From assembly GCA_017893485.1 (NCBI GenBank), contig CM030360.1:10280597-10344596 (forward strand): a stretch of DNA of 64,000 nt, in the 5' to 3' direction. The notes under the pieces were generated by a model. It searched no databases. It had not been told where the DNA came from and was given only the letters and a program-made list of their open reading frames with translations. The stretch is from Hemerocallis citrina. Lineage: Eukaryota; Streptophyta; Magnoliopsida; Asparagales; Asphodelaceae. Positions 21,090 through 33,774 of the stretch are shown in pieces. The stretch's first letter is position 1, and every line of letters begins with the position of its first letter. The translations under genes and the position numbers were made by a program.

Positions 21090-24000
21090 TCAATGTGGAT
21101 GATGCCATGGATGATATAGTTCGCCAAGTTAAAGGTGTTTCAGTTGGACTGCGGCGCAGAGTTGTCGGCTCATCACCAACTCATGTAACTTCTCCCAAAA
21201 TAGGAGAAAGGGGAATGGCTTTTAATTGGCATTATGATGAGTTAGATAAGAACAACTCGAGCTGTAGTAACATGGGAACTTCTCATAGCATCTCTGATGA
21301 TGACGCTCAAGATGAAGATAATTCTTCTGCAGTAATCAGTGGATGGCATTCAGATTATGAATTGAATTCCGAAGGTTTTCCACCTCGGCTTGTCAAGCAA
21401 ATGCACGGGCCCAGAAGTATAGACATAGAAAGAAGCCAAAAGCCTGATCTATTTGACAAGATTGGTCTGGACAAGTTAATAGTCTCAAAGAACTCGGTAG
21501 CATCTGGCTTTGTTCAAGATCCAGCGGGAATGCCTCCTGAGGTATGTGATTGCATCTTCTATTCTAAACAGTTGCAACTTCTTGTTCATATATTTATGCT
21601 AAAAAAGTTATAAATAAACAATCATTATCTTGAATGGTATCTACACATGGGACTCATGTGTTGTAGGGTCTGTTTAGACACGGTACGATCATTTTTGTGA
21701 TTGGGGAGTAAAAAGCAAAGTCTTAACAATCCTTCTTTCTTATTATCATCTTATAGATATTTTCTAAATTTTCTTTCAAATTTCTTCCTGTTTCATCATT
21801 AAAAAAAGTTATACCCTAATTTCCATCCTTTAGGAATACGAGTTCTTGTCCATGTTTCAGGTCACAGGTGTCATCTGGTAGAACAAAGTTTTGTAAATCT
21901 AGTGTTTGGTAACTGTAACTGCTGTTCTCTTTAGGTGAATGGGTGAATGGGCCTGTTATAACTGTAGCATAGAACTGGAAGAGGTGTGTGTACTGTTTGT
22001 GGATTATCTTCTTTCTATCTTTCAATTTTTCCTTATTATAATGTAGAATATAATAATCATTATTTAGAAAACACTGGAGAAGTAGGAAGCTTTGATTCTC
22101 TGCACGCATTATTATTTTTGGTTAAAAACTTTCTTGGGTCGACGACTTGCTTATATAAAATTAAGAAGGCAACATGCAAGGACTTTCTTATTAAGCTCCC
22201 TATCTGAAAGGTTCATGGTATGAATGTTGCATGTGCTAAAGAATTAGTTATACTATGCTGATTATGACTGCATATACTGGACTATATTAACCATATATTC
22301 ATATGTTTTAGTCTAATGGTAGAAATTCATGACATAGTTTTAGATTTTCTACATTCTATTCTTTTACTTGGATTTGTTTGCCATGTTATGCGCATTTGCT
22401 TTTGTATCTGGAGTAGTTTGATCTCCTTCAAATGTTGCATGTTTGTGTTCAATGTGAAAGCACCAATTATTCGCTTGGCACATGAGGTTTCTTATGTATT
22501 TCTCTTCGGTAGGGTAAATTTTCTCTTAAAATTTTGTTCTTAGCTTTACTTATGGACCGTTTTTCGTGCTGTTTGATGGTGATGTAATTACTAGACTTTT
22601 GAAAACGAGACAAATGTTGTTTTAAATTGCTTTAATGGCCTTAACCGTACTTCTTAGCAATTTAGAATGCCGTTGCAAATCAAAGAAGGGATTTTATCAA
22701 GTGATGTCACTTGTCTCCTCAACAGTGTCAACTTCTTTAGTAACTAGTTTACTACATCTAGTGTCTTTTGCTGTGTACTTCTTTTTCCAGCCAGCAGTCA
22801 ATCCTGTAGGTATATACTAAAGTATAAGGTCCAAACTGACACTAATCTTAATATTAATTAGGGATGCCCACTTCCTGTAAGGTGACACATTTGACTGCAA
22901 ACTGTGTTATAACTTATATGGAGGAAGTGGAATATTCTTTATTTATTGATATCTATGAGTAGGCTGCTACTCATACACAATCAAATATGGAAGAAAAAGT
23001 TTCTATACTCTGGACCAGCCCTTTAGATGACGTGCTGAGCAGATACGTGGTTGCTAGGTCATGGAATGAAAATACAGTTGGCATTTAACACTTAAACATA
23101 TATAGGGTATGCACCAGTTAAGGTTTCTACATAAGGTACAATATTGTTGTATACTTGTAAATATAATTTGCACCTGTTGTTTAAAAGCTTACCAAAATAT
23201 ATTGAAGACAAAAACAACCTCGTTAATTTAGTTATTTATTTTCCGAGCCTCCCAAGTGATTTTCTCTTCTCCCTGACATTTTTCTTTACTGATATTTCCT
23301 TACATGTTTTTTTTTTTTTTGGTTTTAGTAAGTAAACGATGCATACTTGCTGTGCTTAAATGTCAGTCGACATAGCTAGGATGTGGTTTAACTCTAAACT
23401 GGCAATCGGCCAATAGCCAATATTTTGGCTAACATATCAGCCAATATCCTACTTCCTGGGCTATATGTTGTTTTGAAAGTGCTGTCCTACATTGATATAG
23501 ATTATTTATGATAAGGCTATAGTACAACTCACTTTCCTACTCTAACCCCAAATATATAAACAATCGGGGATTATAAATGCACGAGTGGGACTTGAGCTTC
23601 TGACCTCTTGTTCAATAGCAAAGAGGACTTGAGCTTCTGACCGCTTGTTCAATAGCAAAGAGGCTCACCAGTAAGCCTCAGTGGCACCCGCAATGGTTAT
23701 TGGTTTTTTGGGAATTGAATTTTTGGGTCAACATGCATTTTACCACTAGTTTAATTGTTGGATTGGAATTCAGCCGCGAATGGTCCTCTCACTTGTCATT
23801 AAAGGTTTTGCTACGCACGTTATTGTTATTTGTATTGCAAATTAGTGATGAAATAGTTCAATTACTTTGTTGCCTTTTACATATGCTTCTTTATGTAAAT
23901 TTGGTTTATACTTTTATAATTTTTATTGGATGATAATAATGCCATATGATGAATATAAGAGTTATCTAGATCACATTAGACATATATTCGTTTGACATGT

Positions 24001-27000
24001 GTTATCTTGCTAGGACATGAATTCAGTGTAGTCGAAAGCGCGCGAGGTGCAGCCTGAGGTGCAAAGCGCATGCCCCTAGACTATTTGCGCCTCATCCTTG
24101 CAAGGTGCACTGTGGCGCTCAGTCTTGAGAATGTGAGAGGTCATGGGTTCTAGTTATGCTTACCACTTTTGGTAGGAGCATTCTTCCAATGATTAAAGAA
24201 AAAATATAATTATTGCACATAATATTATAATATATGAAAAAATGACTTTATAATATTTGAGAAAATTTTCTCATTTAGATTGATTATTATCGATTGGCCG
24301 CCTAATGGGGCTATCCATGTTATCATGATATATAATCTTATTTATAAATTTAAAGAACCCTCAAAAGTAATAGTGCTCCTTGGTTAAGTGAGGCTTGCGC
24401 CTTGCGCATTGCGCCTCAAGCTTTTTACGGGGTAGTGAAGTTACTTTGCGCTTTCGCCTTTGACTACACTGCATGAATTGTCTTTCGCCGGCACAATGCT
24501 GATTGTGAGATTTAGAAACTGGATAGTTTGATAAAGAATGAGTCATGCAACTCATAGAACTTCTGACTTAAGTCAGTAGACCGATTCTGGTTAGCTATGA
24601 GTTTCTGGATTGTTCAATAAATATTATTTAATTTTGCTTGCTCTGGCTCTCTGACTTTACCTATTATATGAAGGCACATACTTTTTTTAATCATTCCTTT
24701 CTAATCAAATGGATTAGATTGGGGTCTTAAGTTTCTTTTGTATCATCCAACATTCGCGATACTAATGCTTTTGATTTGCTACCTTTATTTCTTGCAGTGG
24801 GTACCTCCCAATGTTAGTGTACCGATGTTGAACTTGGTTGATAAAATGTTCCAGCTTAATCGGAGAGGTTGGCTAAGGTATTTCATCACATGGCATTTGA
24901 TCGATTTTGTCTAATATATATTTTTCTCTGTTTAAATGTTTACTTTAGCTTTCCAAAATATTCTTGTTGGTGTTTAATGAGAAATGTTATTTGTTCGCTG
25001 TCTCCTCTCTTTTTTTCTGACTACAAGAAATGGGATACTTCTATGTGTACTCTTTTTTTCATCATTTGGGTTTCCAAAGAACCTTCTAAATGCTCCATAC
25101 TTTGTCTCGAACTCGGCAATAATTCTGGGTCTTCCTTCCTTAAGCTGAGAAATGTGTCGTGATAGATTAACAGAGTACTTAACCACAGCAGTATGAATTA
25201 AAAGAAAACATAGTTTTCTTCACTTAGTTTCGTGACAATTTTCTTGTTCTCAGTGATCTCGTCTTTCTAATTTCCAATAGGTTATCTGCTACTTCATTTT
25301 CAACTATAATGTAGAATTTAGTACTGCATAATCAATTTATCATATATAAAGATGTATTTAAGCAAGTGAAGGATATCCATCCCAACCTAAAATTTTCTTT
25401 GCAATACGATCCATATATGATGATATACAACAACTACAACAACAAAGCCTTTTTCCCAACTAGTTGGGGTCGGCTACATGAATGCTGGTTTTCATTTTGC
25501 TCGGTTTAGTGCAGTATCTGTAAGGCCCATCATTTATGATGATATATCTTGTTAATTTCATTGTTCTATTTGGGGTCGGCTACATGAATCCTGGTTTTCA
25601 TTTTACTCGGTTTAGTGCAGTATCTCCTGAAAGGCCCATCATTTATGATGATATATCTTGTTAATTTCATTGCTCTATTTTTTGTTGTCGCAGAAGACAG
25701 GTCTTTTGGATTTCAAAACAGATTTTGCAACTAATGATGGAAGACGCGATTGATGATTGGATCCTGAGGCAAATCCATTGTCTTCGGAACGATAAAATCG
25801 TTGCTCAGGGGATTCGTTGGGTTCACGATGTAAGGGAAAAACATCGTCCTCTATATCTTTTCTCATATCAACAGATTCCATACCAATACGCCCTATGCTT
25901 AGTTTCTTAGCAAAATGACAATAGTCCTTAGCAAAACATACACTTGTTTGTTTGGTGAAGAAATTGAGTTGTACTGAACTTGATGACTGATATTATACTG
26001 GCCATGCTAACTGATGAATTTTGTTTCATATAATACTAATCAGACTTGTAGAGATACTCTTCATCCATTTAATCTTAACATGTGCATTCATACTCCTTTT
26101 GATTACCAGCTTCTATGGCCTAATGGTATATTCTTTACGAAGTTGAGAAGCATGCCCGCTGAAAATTCAATGAAGTCATCTGGCGATGCGTTTGTTCAAC
26201 CAAGCTCATTTGAGGTGCAGCTTGAGGCAGCACGCAGAGCAAGTGAGGTTAAGAAAATGATCCTTGGTGAGACCTCTTCTTAAAATATTAAAGTATCAGT
26301 AACACTTCTCAAAGAAGTTTTGTTTGTATGTTGATTTTATGATCTACTTCTCATGCATGATTCAACTATGTCAAATTTCATTTGGATGCATCATCTTTTG
26401 AAGTAAGCAATATGATTTTCGATGCTTTTGAATAGTAAGCTAAACCGGAGTAGAGTATATATGAAACGCCCAGCCATTGCCCGGGGGGAAACTGGGCTGG
26501 TGGATTCACATCGCTCGAAGAGTGATTGACATCAAGATCAGAGCGCGCACTGAACGCTAGATTGATTCCTATGATTATGATATGCACATGCAAATTTCCA
26601 TGCATGTACATATAGTAATGTTAACGTATTTCTATGTAATTGACATCTATAACTTTGCATAAGGTATAGGACGGCCACTTTCTGCAGACCCTATTTTGTC
26701 CATGTAGGAGAAGCTTTCTGTTTTACTGCTGGGACAAGCATAATAACTTTTGCTAGGTAGTGACTTCGATAATGGAATAAATGTTTTTTTTTGTTTTCTT
26801 CTTGTTTTTGTTGCATTTTATTTGGAACCTCCCAGACTAGAGTACCCTTTGTTTAAGCTAACTCATCTGATTACTATTTGTAGGTGGAGCTCCGACTGCC
26901 TTAGTCAGTTTAATTGGGAGTAGTCAGTATCAGCAATCTGCAAATGACATCTATTACTTTCTTCAGGTTATTACTTTCTTCAGTTATAATTTCCTTTTTT

Positions 27001-27185
27001 GACTAAATCACATGTTTTGTTGCTAACATTAGTGTGGTTCACTAATGCAATTGTGTTGTCCGCAGTCCTCTATTTGTATTAAACAGCTTACGTATAGTGC
27101 GGTGGAACTGCTGGTAGTTACTATATTTCCAGAGCTCCGTGATCTAGTTTGTGATATACATGAGAAAGCACATGTACAATTGTGA
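21090..27185 (+). CDS. PX/PXA-domain sorting nexin (SNX-like) gene, last six exons
   Basis: Exons by GT-AG signals and unbroken phase: 21090-21541, 24798-24877, 25694-25829, 26110-26266, 26884-26966 and 27066-27185 (stop TGA). They encode about 341 residues. Exon 1 in the window starts mid-codon after the acceptor TTTCATCAACAG. It carries the Ser/Asp-rich linker with VNVDDAMDDIVRQVKGVSVG. From exon 2 on is the sorting-nexin C-terminal (Nexin_C) domain, including WVPPNVSVPMLNLVDKMFQL, RRGWLRRQVFWISKQILQL and MEDAIDDWILRQIHCLRND. The family (PXA, PX and Nexin_C; Arabidopsis At2g15900-like by recall) binds phosphoinositides and acts in endosomal trafficking. The PXA and PX exons are absent, so they lie upstream beyond the window (giant intron holding element 1) or have been lost. 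The reading frame is intact from 21090 to the stop. Confidence 0.88.
23589..23662. repeat. 37-bp tandem duplication in intron
   Basis: Two near-identical copies starting GACTTGAGCTTCTGACC lie at 23589-23625 and 23626-23662, within the first visible intron of the sorting-nexin gene. Confidence 0.9.
24024..24471. mobile_element. hAT-type MITE in sorting-nexin intron
   Basis: It begins CAGTGTAGTCGAAAGCGC and ends, on the opposite strand, CAGTGTAGTCAAAGGCG. A perfect 8-bp duplication CATGAATT lies at 24016-24023 and 24472-24479. Subterminal GCGC/GCCTCA motifs are present at both ends. It is 448 bp and non-coding. Confidence 0.9.
25433..25680. repeat. CAACAA/GGGGTCGGCTACATG retroposon fragment, duplicated in tandem
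   Basis: The stretch starts with CAACAACTACAACAACAAAG and CCTTTTTCCCAACTAGTTGG, a motif common in plant LINE/SINE tails. A 106-bp unit starting GGGGTCGGCTACATGAAT follows twice (25466-25571 and 25572-25679), the second abutting the acceptor of the third visible exon. Confidence 0.65.
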
Positions 27186-27600
27186 GGAGTTTGATAAGTA
27201 GCAGTTTTTTAAGATTCCCTCAGCACGAGGATAGTATTTAGATAATCTGGGCCACAGAGATCAATTTCTTGAGATGCGCGCCCCTTCCCGTTGGTGTTCT
27301 GGTGAATTGCCGGATATGTACTCCCAATGGTTGGCTATATACTTACTCTTTGGAAGGGCCCTGTGATTTGGAAGAGGCCATGTATATTTGAGTTCTGTAT
27401 AGTTAGTTGTACATTAAGTGTTATTTTCATTTACACTATCCTTGTAGACCAACAATTGTAGACTGTAGAGGTAGCCCTCTGACGAAACTAGTCCGGAGAC
27501 TATTTTGTGATAAATGTTGGCTTCCCCTGGTTTCCTTATTGTAACGAGTAACTCGTGTTTCTTAAATGTAAGAAGGCGACCCTTCAACTGGGGCCACTTG
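27186..27600 (+). other. 3' UTR of the sorting-nexin gene
   Basis: Non-coding sequence follows the TGA at 27183-27185. The 3' end is not defined; the sequence becomes AT-rich from about 27600. No other gene is seen before the hAT remnant. Confidence 0.5.
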
Positions 27601-28239
27601 TTATGGTGTAAATTGAACGAATTCTTCGATTTGACAATTAAATCAACCTCCTTTCATTAGTCTTTATGGATGTCTTGGTCAAATACTGATGCAGAACTTG
27701 GCTGTCGGTTTGTTAAATTTTTTTTTTGTGAAGGAATTGTTGTCAATTATTTGATGCCAGTTCTTTTACCTTCGAAGGAAAAATAAAGTTTGTCCAGCTA
27801 TGACTATTTTCGAAGGATATTTTTGTTTTTTGTTTGTGGATTTTTTTGTGTGGGGTGGGGAAACTCCCTTATTTCATTCAATATTTTGAACACCTTCACT
27901 CTACTATCCATCTATCAACTCTCTTACTCTCTACTACTATTACTACTTCCAATCTACTTCAACAAAGAACCAATAAAGAAGTGAACAAGTTTGATTATGT
28001 CGAATTTGTGTCGAAATGGCTATGTCTACTACAAACTCTTTCAATAAAGTAGCTCACTCTCTCTCTATGCCTACATACTCTTTCGACTACGGCTACTACA
28101 AACTCTCTTTACTATTATTTTTTCTCTCAACTCTATATTTGATTATTCATGAAGTACAATATCAAAATTTCTCTCAACTCTTTATTATTGTTGTAGCTTT
28201 AATTTTTTTATTATTATTATACTAGTTTATTGAAAAAGA

Positions 28240-28828
28240 CTAGTTATTTTTTAACATACAGTACTACTACACTACATTTATCATGTCATGATCACGAGGT
28301 AGCAGCTGTAACCAAAGTGGACAAGATTCCATTAGTTCATCTCGTCGGCCTCTAATAATTCCACAACTAGAGACCGAATATAACCCTAACCTTAACATAG
28401 GTTATGAAGATATTCCTCCACATGATTTTAATCCTGACACACAACAAGAAATGCATACTAGTGATACACATAAACATAAAACCAAATCCGCACAACCCAC
28501 TTCTAGTAGAAAAGGTATAAAGGAAACTAGTGATTGACACAAATATTATGACTATATCCCGGATGAGCAAAATTCGAGTATAGGACATAAGATTTGTAAA
28601 ACATGTAACAAAAGTTACAAATAAAAGAAGGGTAAGGGAACAGGTATAATTAGACGACACATTACCTCTACACCCCGAACTAGTACAAGACCAACAAACA
28701 CAACAAAAAATCAATCATAGGACCGGGCAAAGAGAAAGCCATAGCTCCCAAAATTGTTTGTCGGAAAATGACCAAACTAGTTATTGAGGAAGAGTTACCA
28801 TTTTCTTATTTCGAGAGTAGGAACCTAG
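28240..28828 (+). pseudogene. hAT transposase, N-terminal part (BED zinc finger)
   Basis: In frame, an acidic/polar leader (YEDIPPHDFNPDTQQEMHTS) is followed by a BED-finger-like stretch. HKYYDYIPDE precedes ICKTCNKSYK and then TGIIRRHIT, giving the C-x2-C...H pattern. The position normally holding the conserved Trp is a TGA stop, and another stop follows SYK. The segment ends LPFSYFESRNLE, where element 2 is inserted. The rest resumes at 48246. The family is the Ac/RICESLEEPER type of cut-and-paste transposases. Confidence 0.75.
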
Positions 28829-28833
28829 AAACA

Positions 28834-29077
28834 TGTTGCTGCTTATTTCGGTGTGGGAGCAAACAGATAGTGAGTTAATAATTGAAGGAAACTACTAAAA
28901 GCCTGACCTGTGACCTTAGCCGTTAAAGACGGTTAGAGCTTCCGAGAATGAATCTAGATCGTTGATTGACCATCGTGATCTGAATTCAACGGTTGTTGAT
29001 GCGGCCGATGAATCTGCAAAAAGCCTGAAACACTGGGGAGTGGCCCCGATGATAAACCCTCCGACGCTCAAGTCAGA

Positions 29078-29136
<59 letters not shown>

Positions 29137-29532
29137 AGAGAGTGAAAACTAGCAAATTGTTGATTACCTTTTGACTGAAGAGGGGGGGGGGAGGGGGGAG
29201 GGGGAGGGGGGTATTTATAGGCCTGAAAGATATTTCAAGAGATGTTTGTATCCGTTGGATCGATTTAACTACCTTATCTCTTTCATGTCTCCCCCTTAAG
29301 AGATAAGATATCCTTATTAGGGGATAAGAGATTTGACTCATAGCTTGCATGGACTGGGTGTCTCTCCTAGTGGACCCAGTCTGTCACTTTTTGTGGGCTT
29401 GGAAGAAACCCATGTCTTGGAGTGGGCCCATACCTGTAAAAGAGGCATGTGATGGCTAATATGTCTGTAGATGCTTTGAGATATGTGCAGAAATCGTACG
29501 GCTCTAATCTGCTGTGATTTTTACCATCATCA
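28834..29532 (-). repeat. 3' LTR of element 2
   Basis: This 699-bp LTR starts TGTTGCTG and ends CATCATCA. It contains a (GA)n run of about 54 bases (29080-29134) and a G-rich stretch (29180-29211). A minus-strand TATAAATA lies at 29212-29219. The other LTR has a shorter GA run (about 47833-47873). Confidence 0.92.
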
Positions 29533-29552
29533 TAATCCCCCCATTCCCGGAA
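29533..29552 (-). other. Polypurine tract of element 2
   Basis: Next to the LTR, the minus strand reads CCGGGAATGGGGGGATTA, a purine run matching the position and core of the element 1 tract. Confidence 0.75.
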
Positions 29553-29879
29553 GGCAATTTTCTTAGCTTTCGGGGAGTAGTACGTCTTATTTTTGGAATC
29601 TAGCGTATAATCTTAGCAGTCGGAGTATTCGAAGATACCTGAAACTGATTTGTGGCTTCTGAAGGTAGTGAATATTTTTCCTGGATTTTTCCATAGTTCT
29701 TCGGATTTTTCCGAATTTTCTAGATTTTTTCCAATTTTAAAATGACCTTTTCGAATTTTATAATTAATAAATTCAATTTAAATTATTTTTTTCAGATTTT
29801 TTAATTGATTTTCCGAATTAAAATAATTATTTTTGAATTAATTTTTTCGAATTAAAATCAATTTAAGGGTGTTTTTTGT

Positions 29880-30620
29880 GTAAAAAATCGACCTCGGCAC
29901 AGATCTTCACGTGATCTGGATCGATCAGCAGGTGGTGGCTCGCGTGTTGGAGAGATCGAACGGCTGTGATTCAATAGTCTATGATGGATGGCGACGCGGA
30001 AGAATCAGGGATGCCCGTGAGGGATCGGCTCGCGCGTTGAAGGAAATCGAATGGTTGAGGAACCAGTGAAGCAGCGGGGAAGACGATAGGCGAAGTGGAT
30101 GCATTTGAGCCGTCCTTCGCACTCGAGCTCGAATTTCTGAGAGATCAGAGAGTCAGAAATTGCCGCGGAGACCCCCTAGCTTGGTCGACCGTTTGGTCGA
30201 GCTACATCCAATTTCTTCAATTTTTGGGGACTCCGTCGTGCTACTAGGCTATAGTGCTGCCATCGAGCAACGGTGAGGGGTCGTCATCGAGCTATAGAAT
30301 TGAGCTTCTTCATCGAACTCTGCATTTCGCTCGAGCTATGGTGGTCGAGCTCCATTCTCCATCAAATTACCATGCCCTCGTCGACCTATGGGAGTGTTAA
30401 GCTACCTCCCCTTGGTCGAGCTATGGGGATTTGGAGCATGATCGAGCTATCGAGGTCGAGTTTCGCTGCCGAGCATTGAAGCACTACTCTCAACTGAGCT
30501 ATGGCGATAGCTCGCTATGGCTGAGGTATGGAGGTTGGCAGTCATCGATCTACAGAGCATTGAAGCCTCGTCAAGTTATGGAGCTCTCGTTCGATTGAGG
30601 TACGAGTGCTCTATTTTTTT
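29880..30620. repeat. Element 2 spacer with scattered TCGAGCTATGG motifs
   Basis: From about 30170 to 30600 the motif TCGAGCTATGG or close variants recurs about ten times at irregular spacing. No conserved coding frame is evident. It belongs to the non-coding region between LTR and aORF. Confidence 0.55.
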
Positions 30621-31039
30621 AGCTTTATTTTGGGCGAGGAATGGCGAGGTTGTCGACCAGGAGTTTCGGTGGTGCTCTTGACGAAGCGGAGCTTGGAGCT
30701 AGGGCCATGGCGCTCGGAGTTAGAGTTGTGAAGGAGGAGTTTCGACAGAGGCCAAATTTTGGGTTTTTGGGGGCTCGATTTGAAGAAGAAGAAGGAAAAG
30801 GGAAGGACCGGAGCGGGTGGTTGGTTAGCGGGTTTGGGTTCTAACCCGACCCACTCCGAAGCCCTTTTATATCTTAGCTCCTTTTTTGGAGTTTTTTGGG
30901 CTTGGGTTTGCATATAATTTATATATATATATATATTTCTGTGTATATGCAACAATATCTATATAAATTTTTTTATATGTGTATACCCAGCTTTTTACTC
31001 CACCACCATCGATTAGTGGATCTTGTACATATATAGCCG

Positions 31040-32530
31040 TCCTAGGAGAGGTGCTGCAGACTTGCTGTTTGATCCCAACAAGTTTGTGGAGAAAGCTCTA
31101 CGACGGAATTGAGTGTTGAACTTGTTGTCTGGTCCCAACAAGATTGTAGAGACAACTCTTCGACTGAGTTGGTGTAGAGACTGCCGTTTGATCCGGGTGA
31201 GTTTGGAGACAACTCTGAGAAAAATTTGATGTAGAAACTACCATTTGATCCCTGCAAGTTCAGAGACAACTCGTAGGAGGAGTTGGTTCAGAAACTGCCA
31301 TTTGATCCCGGTGAGTTTGTTGGGAGAGCTATGAGATAAACTTGAGCTTGGACATTTTGTTTAGCCCCAACAAGTTTATAGAGGTCACTGCTTGATCGAG
31401 TTGATTTAGAAACTGCCATTTGATTCTAGCGAGTTTAGAGAGACAACTCGTAATAGAGCTGGTTGTTGAACTTGTTGTTTGTCCCCAACAAGTTTGTAGA
31501 GGCAACTCCGTGATAGAGTTGAACATTTGATCCTGTGGTTTGCAGCCAATGAGTTTTGAGGCAACTCTGAGATAGAGTTGATGTAGAGACTGCCGTTTGA
31601 TCTCGGCGAGCTTAGAGACAACTCTGAGATAGAATTGATGTAGAAACTATTGTTTGATCCTGGCAAGTTTGGAAAGATAGCTCGTAGTGGAGCTAGTCAG
31701 TGAACTTGTTGTTTGTTCTTAACAAGCTTAGAGAGGACTCTATGGTGGTGTTGAACATTGGTGCTTGTCGTTTGTGCCCAGCAAGCGTGTAGAGAACTCT
31801 GTGATGGAGTTAGATGTTTGGACTTGCTGTTTGCGCCAAGTAGGTTTTATTGAGAGAAAACCCCATGACAGGGTTAGTCGTTAAACTCGCCGTTTGCACC
31901 CGAAAAGTTTGGAGAGATAACTCTAAGAAAGAGTTGACGTAGAAACTACCGTTTGATCCAGATGAGTTCGGAGAGAACTCTGTGATAGAGTTGTGTGTTG
32001 ATCTTGCCGTTTGTGCCCAGCGAGTTTTGAGGCAACTCTAAGATAAAGTTGATGTAGAGACTACCGTTTGACCCCGACAAGTTTAGAGACAACTCTGAGA
32101 TAGAGTTGATGTAGAAACCGCTGTTTGATCCTGGCGAGTTTGGAGAGACAGCTCGTAGTGGATCTGGTCGGTGAACTTGTTGTTTATTCTCAACAAGCTT
32201 AGAGAGGACTCTATGGTGGTGCTGAACATTGGTGCTTGTCATTTGCACCCAGCAAGCGTGTAGAGAACTCTGCAACGGAGGTAGATGTTTGGACTTGCTA
32301 TTTGCGCCTAACAGGTTTTGTTGAGAGAACTCCGTGACGGGGTTAGTCGTTAAACTCGCCATCTGCGTCCGACAAGTTTGGAGAGATAACTCTAAGACAG
32401 AGTTGACGTAGAAACTACCATTTGACCCAGGCGAGTTTGGAGAGAACTCTATGATAGAATTGTGTGTTGATCTTGCTGTTTGTGCCCAGCGAGTTTTTTA
32501 GAGAAAAAACTTGAAGACGGAGTTGGAATT
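31040..32530. repeat. Tandem array of ~50-60 bp units with a 471-bp higher-order period
   Basis: Units share CAACTCTGAGATAGAGTTGATG and AACTTGTTGTTTG..CCAACAAG. The block starting near 31685 (TAGTGGAGCTAGTCAGTGAA) is repeated near 32156, giving a 471-bp higher-order period over about 350 bases. The short reading frames through it are repeats, not genes. Confidence 0.85.
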
Positions 32531-32579
32531 TGCTGTTGCGTCAAGCAAGTTTTGTAAGGACAATTTTAGGCCAGTGTTG

Positions 32580-33130
32580 GATGCCAAGCCCATTGCACGA
32601 AGATAAGGAGTTATTTAGAAAGACTCGAGCAAGTAGCGGGGCATTGTACGCATTTGAAGTGAATGAGTTGCTGATGGAGCTCATGCGAAAAGCAAGGCGT
32701 TGAACTCGTTGTTTAGACCAACGAGTTTTTTGGGAGAAACTTGAGCGAAGACAAAGGTGTTGAACTCGTGGTTTGGAGCCATTGAGTTTTTGGCGAAGCT
32801 TGTGCGGAGAGCATGGCATTGAACTTGTTGTTTGGAGCCAACGAGTTATGGACAGAGCTCATGCAGAGAGCAGAGCGTTAAACTCGTTGTTTGGGGCCAA
32901 TGGGCTATTTGGTGAAGCCCGTGCGGAGAGCATGGCATTGAACTCTTTGTTTGTGGCCAACGAGTTGTAGGTAGAGCTTATGCGGAGAGCAGAGCGTTGA
33001 ACTTGTTGTTCAGAGCCAACAAGTTGCAGACGGAGCTCATGTGGGGAGTAGAGCGTTGAACTCGTTGTTTGGAGCTAACAAGTTATTGACGGGGCTCATG
33101 TGGAAAGCAGAGTGTTGAACCCGTTGCTCG
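32580..33130. repeat. Second array of ~59-bp units in element 2
   Basis: Units of the form GCATTGAACTCGTTGTTTGG, then AGCCAACGAGTT, then GCTCATGCGGAGAGCA recur near 32815, 32873, 32931, 32990, 33050 and 33108. Two types (CATGGCATTG and CAGAGCGTTG) alternate at first. It is related to the preceding array. Confidence 0.82.
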
Positions 33131-33774
33131 ATGTTGGTTAGTAGTTGGCCAGAGAAACTCAAGTGGCTTGTGTAGCGCCGAACTCATTTTTAGAGCGAAT
33201 GAGTTGTGGGTATTCTGAATCTTCTTAGTATTGAAGTGAAGTCACTCATGCCTGATCAGCGTTGAGGTGATTCCATTCCTTTCTTTGTTGACAAGTAGCT
33301 GCGTACATCGAACGAGGTCCTTGGGACATAGAGCTTGCTCTCCTTCGTGATACACTGTGTTTGACAGAGCTGGCCCGTTCGCATGGCGCTTTAAGTGAGA
33401 CGGGGTTGGAGCTTGCTCAAGTGAAGGTGGTCAGATAAACCTGGAGCTTGCTGCCTAAGGAAGACTTGTCATGAATTTCATCAGCAAGAGTTGAGGTGGC
33501 CCTATAGAGCTGTTAGCTGGTAAGAGGTCGGTGAAGAGGTTCGTTTCTCTTAGGTATAACATCTCTCCACTGTGTAGCTGGAAGAACATCTTACATGACA
33601 GCTTGTCGTACAGTGTTCGTAGGACTTTTTGTAGTGACTCCAAGACGTGAAACGTAGACTCATTGTAATTCTGCTGTTGTAATGAGACTTGTAGCTTGTG
33701 GAATAAAAAGTCTTCTATGTGCCGGTCTCTTGTCCTGTGATTCATCGTCTTGGGGGTGGGCTGGTCTAGATGGA

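Noticed and set aside
28962..29174. 70-residue frame with a long run of alternating Glu-Arg
   Set aside because: It is the (GA)n microsatellite in the LTR of element 2, not a protein.
31042..32362. Series of minus-strand frames such as PGSNGSLYINS repeats
   Set aside because: They translate the tandem array; the peptide repeat reflects DNA repeats and frames shift between units.
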